In this document: positions 30,050 to 41,163 of the stretch, piece after piece | Position numbering within the stretch: position 1 is the first letter of the stretch | How the letters are laid out: each line of letters opens with the position of its first letter | Origin: Rhizopus sp. PT2906 | Lineage: Eukaryota > Mucoromycota > Mucoromycetes > Mucorales > Rhizopodaceae | Assembly (NCBI GenBank): GCA_025529335.1 | Contig: JAMYHX010000381.1 | Span: 1 to 42,233 of the forward strand | Direction: 5' to 3' | DNA length: 42,233 nucleotides | Made by a program: the position numbers and the translations under genes | The notes under the pieces: generated by a model | The model's database searches: none | What the model was told of the DNA's origin: nothing | The model's input: the letters and a program-made list of their open reading frames with translations, nothing else

Positions 30050-30573
30050 ATGAAGGAATGGAATGGGTTTGGATAAGTAAAAAAAGGGAAAAAAAAAGAA
30101 AAATAAAGGGCTGTTTATATACCCATTTGGCTATAATGAAAATCAAGGAGAATAAGTTCTTTATTATGATTTACTTCTCTTTTGCGTCGTCATTGTCATT
30201 TTTTTTTATTATGCTTTCATAAATTGATCTCTGTCTTAATGACACTTTTTTATTCAATAATAAAGTATCCTTTATCATCTTGTTGTATAAATGATGGCCT
30301 TGTCAATCTTGTTGTCATTCCATTTAATTCAATCTACTTGCTTTTATCAATTCCCCGTTTGCATTATCCCCTCTCCCCACAATGACTGTATTAAGACTCA
30401 TTATTATTGAGAATCAGCTCATCCCAAATGTTATTTCAGGTAACCTGATTGGACATGTATACAAATGATTCGGAATGCAGTAGCTTGATTCCTATTCGCC
30501 AAGCTCTTGAATCCCTTTTTGTATAAGTACTTTGCATCCCCTCCCTGCTTTTTATATATATATTTTATAAATT
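30050..30573. promoter_or_regulatory. Divergent promoter, mini zinc finger / malic enzyme
   Basis: The minus-strand TATATAAA is at 30114-30121, and a TATATATA run at about 30552-30560 sits just before the malic enzyme ATG. A reverse CCAAT-like attgg lies near 30447. No coding frame is convincing. Confidence 0.45.
30114..30121 (-). promoter_or_regulatory. TATA box of the mini zinc-finger gene
   Basis: TATATAAA on the minus strand, 65 bp before the ATG at 30049, preceded by GGG and followed by a C-rich then pyrimidine-rich leader. Confidence 0.5.
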
Positions 30574-32456
30574 ATGAATCTTACAGCGCGTTCTACTCGA
30601 TTCCTTGGTCGTTTCCATCTTAGATCCTATTCAATTGCTTCTTCTCTCAGACAAGACACCGCCGAGTCCATTATTGCACCAGATCATGTCTTTTCTGGCT
30701 ATTATAACACTGGTATATCACATAAATCAATGGTTATATGTTTAATTAAAGCTCTCTTTTTTTTTCTCAGGCACATCTTTACCTCTGAATGTTCGTCAGA
30801 GGCTATCCATACGAGGCCAATCTCCTGCTGTCGTCGAAACTATCGAGCAACAGGCTGAACGAGCTCTTCGAGCCATCAGGAGCAAGTCAACACGTTTGGA
30901 TAAGTACATGTTTATGGCTCAACTTCGTCAAAATCAGACGAGATTATTCTATAAACTCGTCACAGATCATATCGAGGTATGCTTATTTCCCACACGCGGA
31001 TCAATTTCCTTTTTTTGACATTTTGTTGCAGGAATTTGCTCCCATCATTTATACCCCAACCGTGGGTGAAGCATGCCAAAGGTTTTCCGATCTTTACCCC
31101 TTTATTCACACGCCAGGTAAGAATCACATATTTGATACAAGATTCATGCTTATTTGTTTGGATGGGTTAGGTACACCTGATGGATTGTACATCACCCTTG
31201 ATGACCTTTCTCATTTGGAAGAGATTATGGCCGATTACAAGAAAAGATCAGGCGAGGCACCGGATATCTCCGTGATCACCGATGGTTCCCGTATTTTAGG
31301 TTTGGGGGACCTTGGCGTGAACGGAATGCCTATCAGTCTGGGCAAGCTTCAGCTCTACGTGGCAGGTGCAGGTATCGACCCACGCAAGACATTACCGATA
31401 GTGCTTGACTTTGGTACAAACAACACATCGCTTCTGAATGATCCTTTATATCTTGGCAAGCGCACACAGAGACCTGATGACGCTACATTCTACGCTGCTG
31501 TCGAACAAGTACTTGATGCTCTTTGTCGTACGTTTCCTGAGATTTTGGTTCAATTTGAAGATTTTTCAAGCGATCATGCATTTGGACTTCTCGAACGTCA
31601 TCGACAACGTAGGCTCTGTTTCAATGATGACATTCAAGGAACCGGCGCTGTCATTCTTTCTGGTCTTATCAATGCTTTCCGCCAGACGTCAACTCAGGAT
31701 CACCGTATCCTGTTTTATGGCGCAGGATCAGCCGCGATCGGTGTCGCACGACAGATCCAGGACTACTTCCAGACAACACATGGCATGACGGAAGAAGAAG
31801 CCAAAAAGATATTTTACGTTTGCGATTCAAAGGGACTCGTCACAGCTGACCGATCTGATCTGGCTCCACACAAGATCTACTATGCCCGACGAGACTATCG
31901 CTCGATTCGCTCGATAGACGAGATTATCAACACGATACGGCCCACAGCACTCATCGGTCTTTCTTCTTCTCCAGGTGCGTTCACTCCTCAAGTCCTCTCA
32001 CGCATGGGTCAAATAAACGATAAGCCCATCATATTTCCTCTATCCAACCCAGCTACCAAAGCAGAGTGTACCTTTGAAGATGCCATGAAAGCCACAGACA
32101 GGGTCCTCTTTGCGTCAGGTACAGCGTTTCCACCCTATGGAGGACGTGTGCCAGGTCAAGGCAACAACATGTACATCTTTCCTGGTCTTGGCTTAGGTGC
32201 TATCCTTTCTCGTCCAACCTATATCACCGACCGTATCATGCTTCGTGCCTCTGTAGCTTTGGCAGACTCACTCACAGAAAAAGAACGCAGTCAAGGACGT
32301 CTTTATCCAGACTTGCACCGGATCAGGGAGGTGTCGGCTACCGTTGCCGCGGCTGTCTGTGATCAGGCTGTAAAAGACAACGTGGCAACTAATCCTCGGT
32401 TAAAATCAATTAAGGATTACTTAGGCTATGTCAAGGCCAACATGTGGCATTATTGA
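30574..32456 (+). CDS. Mitochondrial malic enzyme
   Basis: This oxidative decarboxylase converts malate to pyruvate with NAD(P)+. Exons are 30574-30712, 30771-30976, 31032-31116 and 31171-32456 (571 residues). The N-terminus (MNLTARSTRFLGRFHLRSYS) is Arg/Ser-rich and acid-free, a mitochondrial presequence. Diagnostic motifs are IYTPTVGEACQRFS (catalytic Tyr), VITDGSRILGLGDLG, MPISLGKLQLY (catalytic Lys), LDFGTNNTSLLNDPLY, FNDDIQGTGAVIL (metal-binding Asp) and the Rossmann YGAGSAAIGVA. The third intron (31117-31170, 54 bp) has no stop and keeps the frame, but the spliced HTPGTPDGLYI fits the family better. NAD versus NADP preference cannot be read by eye. In oleaginous Mucorales malic enzyme is a source of NADPH for lipid synthesis; a mitochondrial form may serve other needs. 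Confidence 0.95.
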
Positions 32457-32624
32457 TTCAATGAACCTCTCCCATTTTCGTTATAGCAAAAAAACAAGAT
32501 TAATTCATTCTATCTTATGTTCATGTTTTATTTATTATTATTACTACTACTACTATGTTGTCAATGAATGTATTGAACTATATAAATATGTAAAGTTGTT
32601 TGAAAAAAAAAGGAGATAAATAAG

Positions 32625-33961
32625 TTATAGTCGATGTGAAGGAATAAAGACAAAAATAAGTGTATTCAGTATTGACAGCAGAATGATAAAGGCTAACCAG
32701 AGCCATCCTCGCTTACGATGTATCTTTTTGACGATGACATCCTGGATTTCCGAGTATACCATGAACTGGATCTCACTACAAATTATTATTAGTAAGGAGA
32801 CAAAGATCATCACATTTAAGGAGATATTTACCTAATGCTACTAATACCAAACCACCAAGCAAATTCAGTAATACTTGTTAATAACGCTGACCACCCAAAA
32901 AAGAAGGGTATAAGAGCAAGCCATCGTGAAGTAGAGGAAGCTAAAAAGATGAGGGAGAGTTCAATCGAAAAGGCAAGGGTGAGCAAAAGGGTGCCTAGAC
33001 CAAGACACAATCTGGACATGCCTATGGAGATGTTTTTGTGCAGAACGTAATCAACAAAGAGGGGATAATAAAATACATTAAGGATCTCAAACACGTGTGA
33101 TCTAGCTGATTCAAAGACGACAGGTTCAGGTCGTTCGCTGTGTACAATCAGTTCTTCCAATGCTTTTCTATAATCCTCAGGCAAGTGCACTCGTTGTGCT
33201 GTAGGTGAGCAGTAGGTGTTGTAAATACGAGTTGCGTTATCAATGAGATCTTGACGAGACAATGATTTGTCACTGGCTGCTGTACGAGATGCATAATGAT
33301 TTCCTTGTGGTGGTAAAGGTAGTGGTGAAAGCAAGTCTTCTGTATCGGGTGTCTCAACATAGAGTGTCTGATGTAAATCGACCACTGTATTATCCTTTGT
33401 CCCTTCTTTTTCTGCAGCTGATTCTAGAAAGCGAGAAAGCCGTTGTCTGTTCTGTCGATCAACACTCTGAAGATACGCTCGCCAGAGTTTATTATGTGTT
33501 TCAAGTTCCATCAAGAAGCCAAGGTTCTGTTGGGCATTTCGACGTCTTAGAAATGTCGAAAAGTGTGACTGAGTTAATGGACTGTATGTGTTCAAGCGCA
33601 TCATTTGTTCTAACGTGGGCAATCCGTTCACTCTCAGGTTGTAGTCTTTAATTTCTTGCCATGCCTCCATGGGTGCAACTGCAAATGGGTCCTTGAACCC
33701 ATATGTTTTTGCCTTTAGGCTGCGAACTGTACCCTTTGAAGGTTTTTGTATCATGGGCATACTGGTAAGATATGGATTTGTGGAATTAAGGTCGTTTAAT
33801 GGAATAGCAATGCCTGTGGTTAGTTTTTCATCATGTTGAATTTTTCGACTCAAATCCTCTTCAAGTGCTGTCTGTATTCCAAGAGCGTGAAGTCGGCTAT
33901 TTGCTTGTCTTATACTCCAGCGATTGGCAAATGTAGTGTTGTCCTGAAACATTTTGTACAA
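32625..33961 (-). CDS. RAX1: RGS-domain membrane protein Rax1
   Basis: A 426-residue protein in two exons, 33961-32832 and 32775-32625. An N-terminal domain precedes an RGS-like region (LPTLEQMMRLNTYSPLTQSHF, then FLMELETHNKLWRAYLQ) that extends to about residue 300 around ARSHVFEILNVFYYPLFVDY. Three hydrophobic segments follow (about 308-330, 340-362 and 395-418); the last is supplied by exon 2. RGS plus C-terminal membrane segments is the Rax1 arrangement, which in yeast marks bud sites with Rax2 and in other fungi modulates polarity and G-protein signalling. The linker is Pro/Ser-rich. Start at 33961; a second Met four codons on is an alternative. It converges with malic enzyme, 168 bp between stops. 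Confidence 0.85.
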
Positions 33962-34495
33962 GAAAGAAAGAGTAGATTGTTACACCCTCCATTGGATAAT
34001 TTTTTGAAAATAGCTTCGGACTTTAGATACAATTGTATTGCTTTTTCGAGATGAGTTTAACCCAAAAAAGGGAATTTGATTTTCACTTTAATACAAAAAC
34101 TACAGCACAGCATATTAGAAAGATGTACGAATGAGAGATGGAGAGAATAGACCATTCGATTGATAATAATTACTATATTACATTGATGGGGTTGATATGT
34201 GGTTATAAAAAACGTTACCCAAGAAAAGACGATATGAAAAGCTATATAAATTGAACAGCATAATTGACCCTTGCTTGTTTTCCCAAGTCAAGATCTTGTG
34301 TAGTTCTTGTACGTCAGTTACTAATTTTCGCGATATAGTTGAAACCTTGATGGAGCTATTACATCTTGAAGCTTTAATAATTTGAATGTATTTTGTAAGA
34401 ACACATCGTCCCACGTTGCTTTTTCAGTTGCATGTAATCTTCCCTTTAATCAACCGAATTTTATAATGTCATCGTTGGCGATAAATGAGGACTTT

Positions 34496-34590
34496 GCTGT
34501 TTACACAGTACATCTGCATAGCATCAGCACAACATGTGATGCAAGCAATTCAATTTGCACAGCAAGCAGCATTAGGCACGCCTCATCTAC
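34496..34590 (+). repeat. Left arm of a 95-bp inverted repeat
   Basis: The arm is the reverse complement of 34866-34960 with about four mismatches in 95 bp. Both arms read, from outside in, tttacaca, catctgcatagcatcagc, then a conserved block to cattaggcacgcc. Read inward, the arm after a CATAG encodes an uninterrupted SAQHVMQAIQFAQQAALG, like an exon behind a splice acceptor. The spacer is about 275 bp. No clear target-site duplication flanks the arms. Confidence 0.85.
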
Positions 34591-34865
34591 GCAACACAAT
34601 GTACAATTTTTCACACAGCATGCTTGGCTTATTTATCCTAAAGTACCTCATCTTATCAGGAAGAACAATACAAAAAGACTAATCATAAAATGAATTATAC
34701 TTAAACAATGCATTATACTCGATTCTAATCGAACATGATTAATCCATGTAAAGCTCCCGTTTTCACGTAAAATGATGTTTGTTTGTAATAGTGATCGTTC
34801 TCTCTTGTCTTAATGCATAATAAAGTAGCCACCGACGTAAATTTCCATTTAATTTCTATTGCTGT

Positions 34866-34960
34866 GCAGATGGGGCGTGCCTAATGCTGCTTGCTGTGCA
34901 AATTGAATTGCTTGCATCACATGTTGTGCTGATGCTATGCAGATGTATTGTGTAAATAGC
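34866..34960 (-). repeat. Right arm of a 95-bp inverted repeat
   Basis: This is the partner of 34496-34590. Read on the minus strand it encodes the same inner peptide (QAIQFAQQAALGTPHL). A poly-A run starts directly outside it at 34961. A transcript through both arms would fold into a long hairpin with a 275-nt loop. Confidence 0.85.
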
Positions 34961-36591
34961 AAAAAAAAAAGAAGGACAAAGTGCTAATTAAAGAAAGGTG
35001 TTCGTATCACCAAGACTAGTGGAATTAATGAAAATATATACCGGTATTAACACGTGTAAAGAAGCCGTATATGAAACACATGCCTTATGACAGGAACAAC
35101 GCCTATGCGAAGCATTTGTATCCAAGCAAGTCAGATCAGCTTTAATTTATTTGTAAGTTTGTGTGGTCCAGAGAGCAAAAAAAAAAAAAAAAAAAAAAAT
35201 AAACCGCTTTCTAATATTGATGAACTAAAGTAATTAATCTACGATCCGGTTACACATCTGTTGTAGTAGCAGTTCCTGAATGTGTCAGGTATGATTCATT
35301 TATGAGCTTACAGTTACTTGTTGCTGTAGTAACGAAAAGACTTTTAAAGAAGCCATATAGAGTAAAATGGCCAAGGCATCATTTATTGACAGCATTACTC
35401 TAGTGTTTGATAGTATAAAGGAGGCTTTTATTTTGCATAAGCTATTAAAAGGTTATGTCATGTATATATCAATAAATAAAAGCATAATGAATCCGTTATA
35501 CGTTTTTACAGCAACGAACAGGGTTTACTTCAAAAGTATCAGATGGACAGTGACTAAAATAGAATTTAAATCTGCATTCTTGCTCTATAGCACCGGTAAC
35601 AAGGAACATACTAGCAATGGAAAGAAAGAGGAAAGATGCCTTCATTTGTCTGTGGTTTGTTAGAATGGTATTATCGGATAGGAGTATTTATAAGTGGATT
35701 TTTATAAGGTAAAATAACAAAAAAAAAGGGGGGGGGACAAGGCAGGAGAAGAAAATCTTGATTTCATTATTTACTTTTCAAACAATGAAATGTCCTGCAG
35801 CAAATCCTTTTTTTAGTGTTTCATCATGTAAACTATTTGATGAATATCATAATTAATTCAGCTTTGGAATTAAGGAGACGTAAGCACATTGATCAATATG
35901 CTTCTTAACTACAGTCTTGACTATACTATGTTCAATAATAAATACCTATGCCTCATTGAAAACTAAAATGGTAATTTGGGTACTTTTGATTCAAGAGGGT
36001 AGTTTATGAAATTAACTCTTTCTGGCTTACCTTAAAATACACTGTGAATAGTATTATAATATTTCACTAATATAAGCTTGTTCAGTGTCTCAAAGTAAAT
36101 AGTTAAGAGATCCATTAAACGACGCCCTCTGATTCCATTTATGGTAAGTTGTCACCCCTCTGATCTCTGGTAAAAAGCCAATATTTTTCGTCAACCCTTT
36201 CCTTCTGGGAAAAGGCATATTTCTGAACACTCAGGTTTGAAACACATATTTGCCACAATGACAGATATTTCAAGGGCCTATCCTTTTTTGTTAACTAATG
36301 AAAAATATTTCCACCTCATATGTCGTATACAGTAACTTCTGTAAGATACAACTGTAGTTGTGTCTTTTAGTTGTAACATTTTGAACAAAATTTCTTTTAC
36401 TATTCCACTTTTGACATCTTTTTCATTCACAACTTCTTATAATAATACCAGATTACGTTTAAGCACACAGTATCTTGATCATTATCATGTGCGCTTTCTC
36501 TTAAGGGTAACTCTATCAAGTGTGCCAACAGAAACAAAAGACTACCGTTCTTCATATGATGTCATATGAACACCAAGGGTATACGCATGAT

Positions 36592-38406
36592 TTATTTGAA
36601 AATAAAACGTATAAACATGATCCAGCTCACGATAACTAGGACAATGTAAAGACCGGCATAAAAGTAATTAGACTTGAGTCGTTCAGTCAGCTGCTCTTGT
36701 TTCGTCTCAGCTGAGGATGCGGCATCCAGGAGGTTATCATACATGATGCGATTTAGCACCAGCAAAGTGATGCCCGATAATATGGACAAGGTCACGATAA
36801 TAATAAAAAGTTTAATGACTGACCCGTATCCCCTGTGGGCATCGTGATCCTGTAAGAGACCAGTCAAGATATCCAATATAGAGGCACCGACATTGGTACC
36901 TGACTTAATAAGACCCATGCCGGTGCCAACAAGAGAAAGGGGTAGAATGAGAGGTACAGATGAAACGAGAGCGACGGGACCCAATGCCAAGCTTACACTG
37001 AAACTGATCATACCAACGATAGGGTGAATGGGTGTGTATTCTAACAGAAGAAGGGCTAGTAAAAAGGATGCACCACTTCCGATCACTATTTGGTGACGTT
37101 AATCTCTGTCGTCATATGACACGTCCAATTAATGCACTTACTCATCCAGGTACGTTTGCCATATCTATCTGCAAAGATGCCTAATATAGGCATTAAAAAG
37201 ATTGGCAGCACCTGTGCAACACTTGCAATGCCTGCAGCTGTTCGATCATTAAACCCAAAACGGAACTTTACATATTCGCTATTGATATGTAAAAAGCATC
37301 CCCATCCACCACCAAGCATGAATTCCATGGAAGCAATGAGCCAAAATGAATGCGGCAAATACATGAGTTTAGACCAGCTAAATGATTTTCGTCTGTGAAC
37401 TGATCGCTGCACTTGACAATCCTGTTGGTTGGACGATACACGTTTAAGAAGAACAATGTAAATCAAGTTGATAAGAAATGAAAAGATGCAAAGAAAGGCC
37501 GAAAACTGCACAAAGCGTGGTGAATAACTTAGCATGTCTTGTCCGCTGCAGAATGTTGTATTTTGTTACTTACCCAAAAACCGTAACCGTACCAACCTAG
37601 CCAGCTAGCGATAGGAACAACGGTTGCTTGAGCCAAAAAGGAAGACTATACGTCAGGCGATGTATATTATCATCTGTTTTAATTTTTATACATATAATTT
37701 GCTTACAAGTCGGCTGATCGTCATCATCAGTGCAATGACGGCAGCAAGGCTCCGACCTTTAAACCACTGACTAAGTATTGTTTCTTGTACAATGACGACT
37801 GTTCCACTTCCAATGCCATAAAGAACGCGGCCAAAGATCATGGTTGATAGACTAGTTGTTGAGGTAGATGCTGCCACCAAGATGTTACCCATAGCGATCA
37901 ATACTGTGGTAACAATAGACCCTGGGATGGTACCGAAAGCGTCAACAAAGATACCGCCGATAAGTGGCAAAACTGTATTGACTACAGATACGCTGGACTG
38001 AATGGTTCCATACTGAGAATTGGATATATTGAATTCCTAAATGCAAACAACGGAAAAGAGTGAATGATCAAAATGCCAAGCATATCTTTTGTTCTTTACC
38101 TTTTTGATAATGGATTTCATTGCGCCGAGAGTATGTGCAGAGAAATGGCTGCCCACTTTTAATAAAAAGCTTAATTATTTATTATAAATGAAAAGTAATC
38201 CTTATACCTGCTAAAAACATGGCACATAGCAAGGCAACCAACTTGTATTTCCATGGCTGATCTGATAACTGGTTCGTTGGATTTACATAATCAATTTGTT
38301 GAACATCAACCTTTGTACTCATACTACTGCTGCTAACATCATCACTATTGATATCTCTGTAACCAAAGTCTTGCTTAGGTAGTAGAGGTGTTTTTTCTCC
38401 AGTCAT
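36592..38406 (-). CDS. MFS transporter, MFSD1-like
   Basis: A major facilitator protein of 504 residues with about 12 membrane segments. Exons are 38406-38208, 38155-38100, 38036-37707, 37645-37574, 37505-37142 and 37085-36592. The N-terminal tail carries the dileucine-like KTPLLPKQ, typical of vacuolar/lysosomal sorting. The first helix is LVALLCAMFLAVG. Later signatures are LPLIGGIFVDAFG, GRVLYGIGSGTVVIVQE (motif B-like) and GIFADRYGKRTWM, a motif A-like loop. Order and loop phrases resemble the MFSD1 family; human MFSD1 exports dipeptides from lysosomes. The start at 38406 is backed by TATAAATA (38472-38479, minus strand) 66 bp upstream. Substrate here is inferred only from the family. Confidence 0.85.
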
Positions 38407-38668
38407 GATTAATAAATTATAGCAGTAATAAAAGAGAGAAAAAAAAGAAAATGGAAATGAAAGGCTTCCTTTATTTATACAATACAGGTAAAACGGTAAA
38501 AAAGTGCCTCCGTCACCTTTTGGATCTGATAAATAATACGAATAAAGAATCAGATAACTTGATTTCACGTGGACACACGAACGATGACCCTACCCCCCAA
38601 ATTCTGACTGAGTTTAAAATAAACTCCATATGTTGGGTCAAGTTTTTTTTTTGGCTCTTTTGTTCAAC
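38407..38668. promoter_or_regulatory. Bidirectional promoter MFSD1-like / PHS1
   Basis: The 262 bp between the two divergent start codons must hold both promoters. On the minus strand TATAAATA at 38472-38479 serves the transporter. On the plus strand a TTTAAAATAAA element at about 38611 and a T tract ending near 38652 precede the PHS1 ATG. Confidence 0.45.
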
Positions 38669-39500
38669 ATGTCCAAAGGTAAGAGAGAATGATTCTCTAA
38701 TGGATGAAGCAATGACATGAGAATAGGCTCAACCTCATCCCAATCAAATGAGCGTCCTCCTGCTCCACCAGGTCCCAAAAACTTTGTTGAATGGTATCTT
38801 CTTTCATACAACCAAGTTTCTTTTCTCGGCTGGTTTTGGATCTTGTACTTGACCGTCTCTGAACTATACCAGAAACAAGGTGATTACCGAGGCGTGTTTG
38901 ACCTCGTCTGGCCTTCTCTTAGCTATGTTCAAACAGCTGCTTTATTCGAGGTAAGCGACATTGTTGATTGAAGTAATACTCATAACAAGATAGGTTCTCC
39001 ACAGTGTCTTGGGCTTTGTAAGAGCACCCATTATGACTACCTTGATGCAAGTTGCTTCTCGTTTATTCCTCGTCTGGGGAGTCAACTATTTTGTTCCCGA
39101 AATTCATACACACTGGTCCTTCTCAACCATGGTCATCGCTTGGTCCATTGCTGAATGTACGCGATACGCGTTCTATATCTTCCACCTCTCAGGCGGAGGT
39201 GTACCCGGTTTGATCTCTTGGGCTCGATACAACTTCTTCCTTATCCTCTATCCTCTTGGCGTATTTTCCGAAATGATGATGGTTTATCAAGCCTTACCTT
39301 ATGCCAAGGCAATTCACCCAGCTTATTACTTTGGTCTCATTGCTGTTGCTCTTATCTATATTCCAGGTACATAAAAAAGATAATTTATGCAATGATAAGG
39401 GGTATTTATTAAATATATGCCAGGTTTCCCCGTCTTGTTCTCGCACATGTTGGCTCAGCGTAGAAAATATGCAAGAGGTGATTTAAAAAAGAAGCAATAA
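38669..39500 (+). CDS. PHS1: Very-long-chain 3-hydroxyacyl-CoA dehydratase Phs1
   Basis: This ER membrane enzyme performs the third step of the fatty-acid elongation cycle, dehydrating 3-hydroxyacyl-CoA. Exons are 38669-38678 (only ten bases), 38727-38950, 38994-39366 and 39424-39500 (227 residues; yeast Phs1 is 217). Family motifs are YLLSYNQVSFLGWFWIL, the QTAALFEVLHSVLGFVR core, SRLFLVWGV, WSIAECTRYAFYIF and YPLGVFSEMMMVY, where a Tyr in RYAFY and the Glu in SEMM fit the known catalytic pair. Six hydrophobic segments are visible, and the Lys-rich end (RRKYARGDLKKKQ) with KKKQ resembles an ER-retrieval tail. The stop lies 32 bp from the DMC1 stop on the opposite strand. Confidence 0.94.
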
Positions 39501-39532
39501 ATAAATAAAAAAAAAGGATGGAAAAAGGGAGA

Positions 39533-40993
39533 TTAAAGAGAAGCATCAACGATACCACCGCTATTGATCGCATACGTCGCTTCACTTTCGGGCATGTCAG
39601 GTGAATCAAATAATTTTGCAACTCTTTCTTCACCTCGTCCTTTTCGTAAGTAAATGCGTGTAGATGATCTAAAAAGATATGAGATGAAGAAATACATTGT
39701 CAATATATACTTACGCATGAGCCTATGCATCAAAAGTCAGTATGTTTAACAGTATGAGCACAAAATAGCTTACCAAGACATGCCCTCCTACGGGTTTCTT
39801 TGGATCAGCAACAAAGGTCATACCGCCTATATCAGAAATGATCAAACTTCTATACTGCCTGACAACTTTCATTACCTCCTGGATCGGATGAGACCTGATT
39901 TGTCATGAATACTGCAATATTATACTCTTCTGAGATCTTTTGCAGTCGATTAAGCATTTGGTTAAGCTTTTGCTGTCTATCTGCCAATTCTCCACGACCA
40001 GAGTAATCACAGCGAAATAAGGAAATGATCGAATCAATAACCAACAAACGATAAGTACCCCTTTGTTCAGCAAAGTGGGCTGCGAGTTCTGAAATGAGTT
40101 CCATTTGCTGATCACTGTTCCATACGCGGGCAACAACAATATTATCTAGAACGATATCAGGATCTACTCCGTATCGATCAGCGATGGCTGAAATACGGTC
40201 AGGACGAAAAGTGCCTTCGGTATCAATATAGGCTTTATAAACAAAAAAAAAAGTCAACCGCAAGGACAATAAATGTATGATGGAGAGGTTTACCTGCTTT
40301 GCTATTAGCGCCGCCTTCTTCAGGCGATAGCTGTACTTGCACACAGAGTGTATGTGCCAATTGAGTTTTACCTGTTCTGTACTCACCAAACGCTTCAGTG
40401 AGAGACATGGTCTGAATGCCACCTATTGACACATCAAATGAACAACATGTATAACTTTTTTTTTTTTTTTTTTACTTACCTCCCAAAAGAGAATCGAGCT
40501 GTTTACTTCCTGTTGATATTCTGACCACTTTTTCTCTTTGCACTGCTACTTGCTTGGCTGTAACAAATCCAGGTCCCTATTGAAAAAAGGTTTAGGCATG
40601 ACAAACATATATGTGTGTGTAACTTGTATTTGCCTCTATTTTTAATGCAGCTTCTTTGATCTTGTCTACTTTTGTTTCTGAAAGCCCCTTGATCTTGAGT
40701 AAAGCTCTCTTGGTGGTCATTTGAACTCCCTTGAAGAAAGACATTAGACTATAGTAATGTACGATATTTACTTACTCTAACTGTGCATAATCCTGCTGTC
40801 TTTAACTTTGTTATATCCGCGACACCTATGCCATGTGCTTGCAGATCGTCAATCTCTGTATAAAAAAGCTACAAACTCATTAAAATCATTGTTCCTGTTA
40901 AATAAACATCTTTACTTGTTCTTGAGACGATTTAGTCGTCTCATTCTCTTGCTGTGCAGCTACTGCATCATCATCGTCATATTTAGAAGGCAT
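39533..40993 (-). CDS. DMC1: Meiotic recombinase Dmc1
   Basis: This RecA-family strand-exchange protein acts in meiotic recombination. Nine exons, 348 residues: 40993-40916, 40868-40776, 40729-40634, 40576-40480, 40422-40294, 40232-39876, 39826-39774, 39722-39715 (8 nt) and 39668-39533. An HhH-type N-terminal domain (LQAHGIGVADITKLK, MTTKRALLKIKGLSETKVDKIKE) precedes Walker A GEYRTGKT (K140) and Walker B LLVIDSII. Dmc1 rather than Rad51 is indicated by RLQKISEEYNIAVF, TNQVSSDPGG and KKPVGGHVLAHASSTR. The end, RKGRGEERVAKLFDSPDMPE, is well conserved. Intron 3 uses a GC donor. It shares a 170-bp upstream gap with a small divergent gene. Its presence suggests a sexual cycle is retained. Confidence 0.95.
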
Positions 40994-41163
40994 AAAGAAA
41001 GAAGACGAAACTGTGGTTAATCGTTTACCCTTAATAAGCAAATACGAATGACCACAATCTGACCAATAAGAATTGATTACAAAAAGTGAGGTGACTCATC
41101 TTCAACTGTTTAAACCATTATAAATATGACCCCACACTTTAACGCTTTTTCTTTAATTTTACT

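Larger units (their letters stand above)
33962..36591. other. Large gene-poor gap (2.6 kb)
   Basis: The main feature is the 34496-34960 inverted repeat. Elsewhere are a 23-A homopolymer (about 35177-35199), an A8G8 stretch near 35720-35737, and short AT-rich frames. The 98-codon frame at 35367-35663 starts with ATG but has no motif, TATA box or coding bias I can see. 35700-36591 holds nothing I can assign. Confidence 0.4.

Noticed and set aside
34496..34960. Inverted repeat as a tRNA-like or rRNA-derived structure
   Set aside because: No cloverleaf pattern or box A/B promoter motif; arms are far too long.
35367..35663. 98-codon ATG-started frame
   Set aside because: No motif, no TATA box, composition like the surrounding AT-rich DNA, and no splice partner exons.
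36360..36569. 69-codon frame near the MFS gene end
   Set aside because: It begins at a TTG codon and has no coding character.
37506..37573. MFS exon starting at the in-frame ATG 37535
   Set aside because: No acceptor fits that phase; the acceptor TTTGTGCAG before FSAFLCIF keeps phase 0 and the helix.
39533..40993. Identification of the recombinase as RAD51
   Set aside because: KISEEYN, DPGG and GGHVLAHA are Dmc1-type; Rad51 has other residues at these sites.
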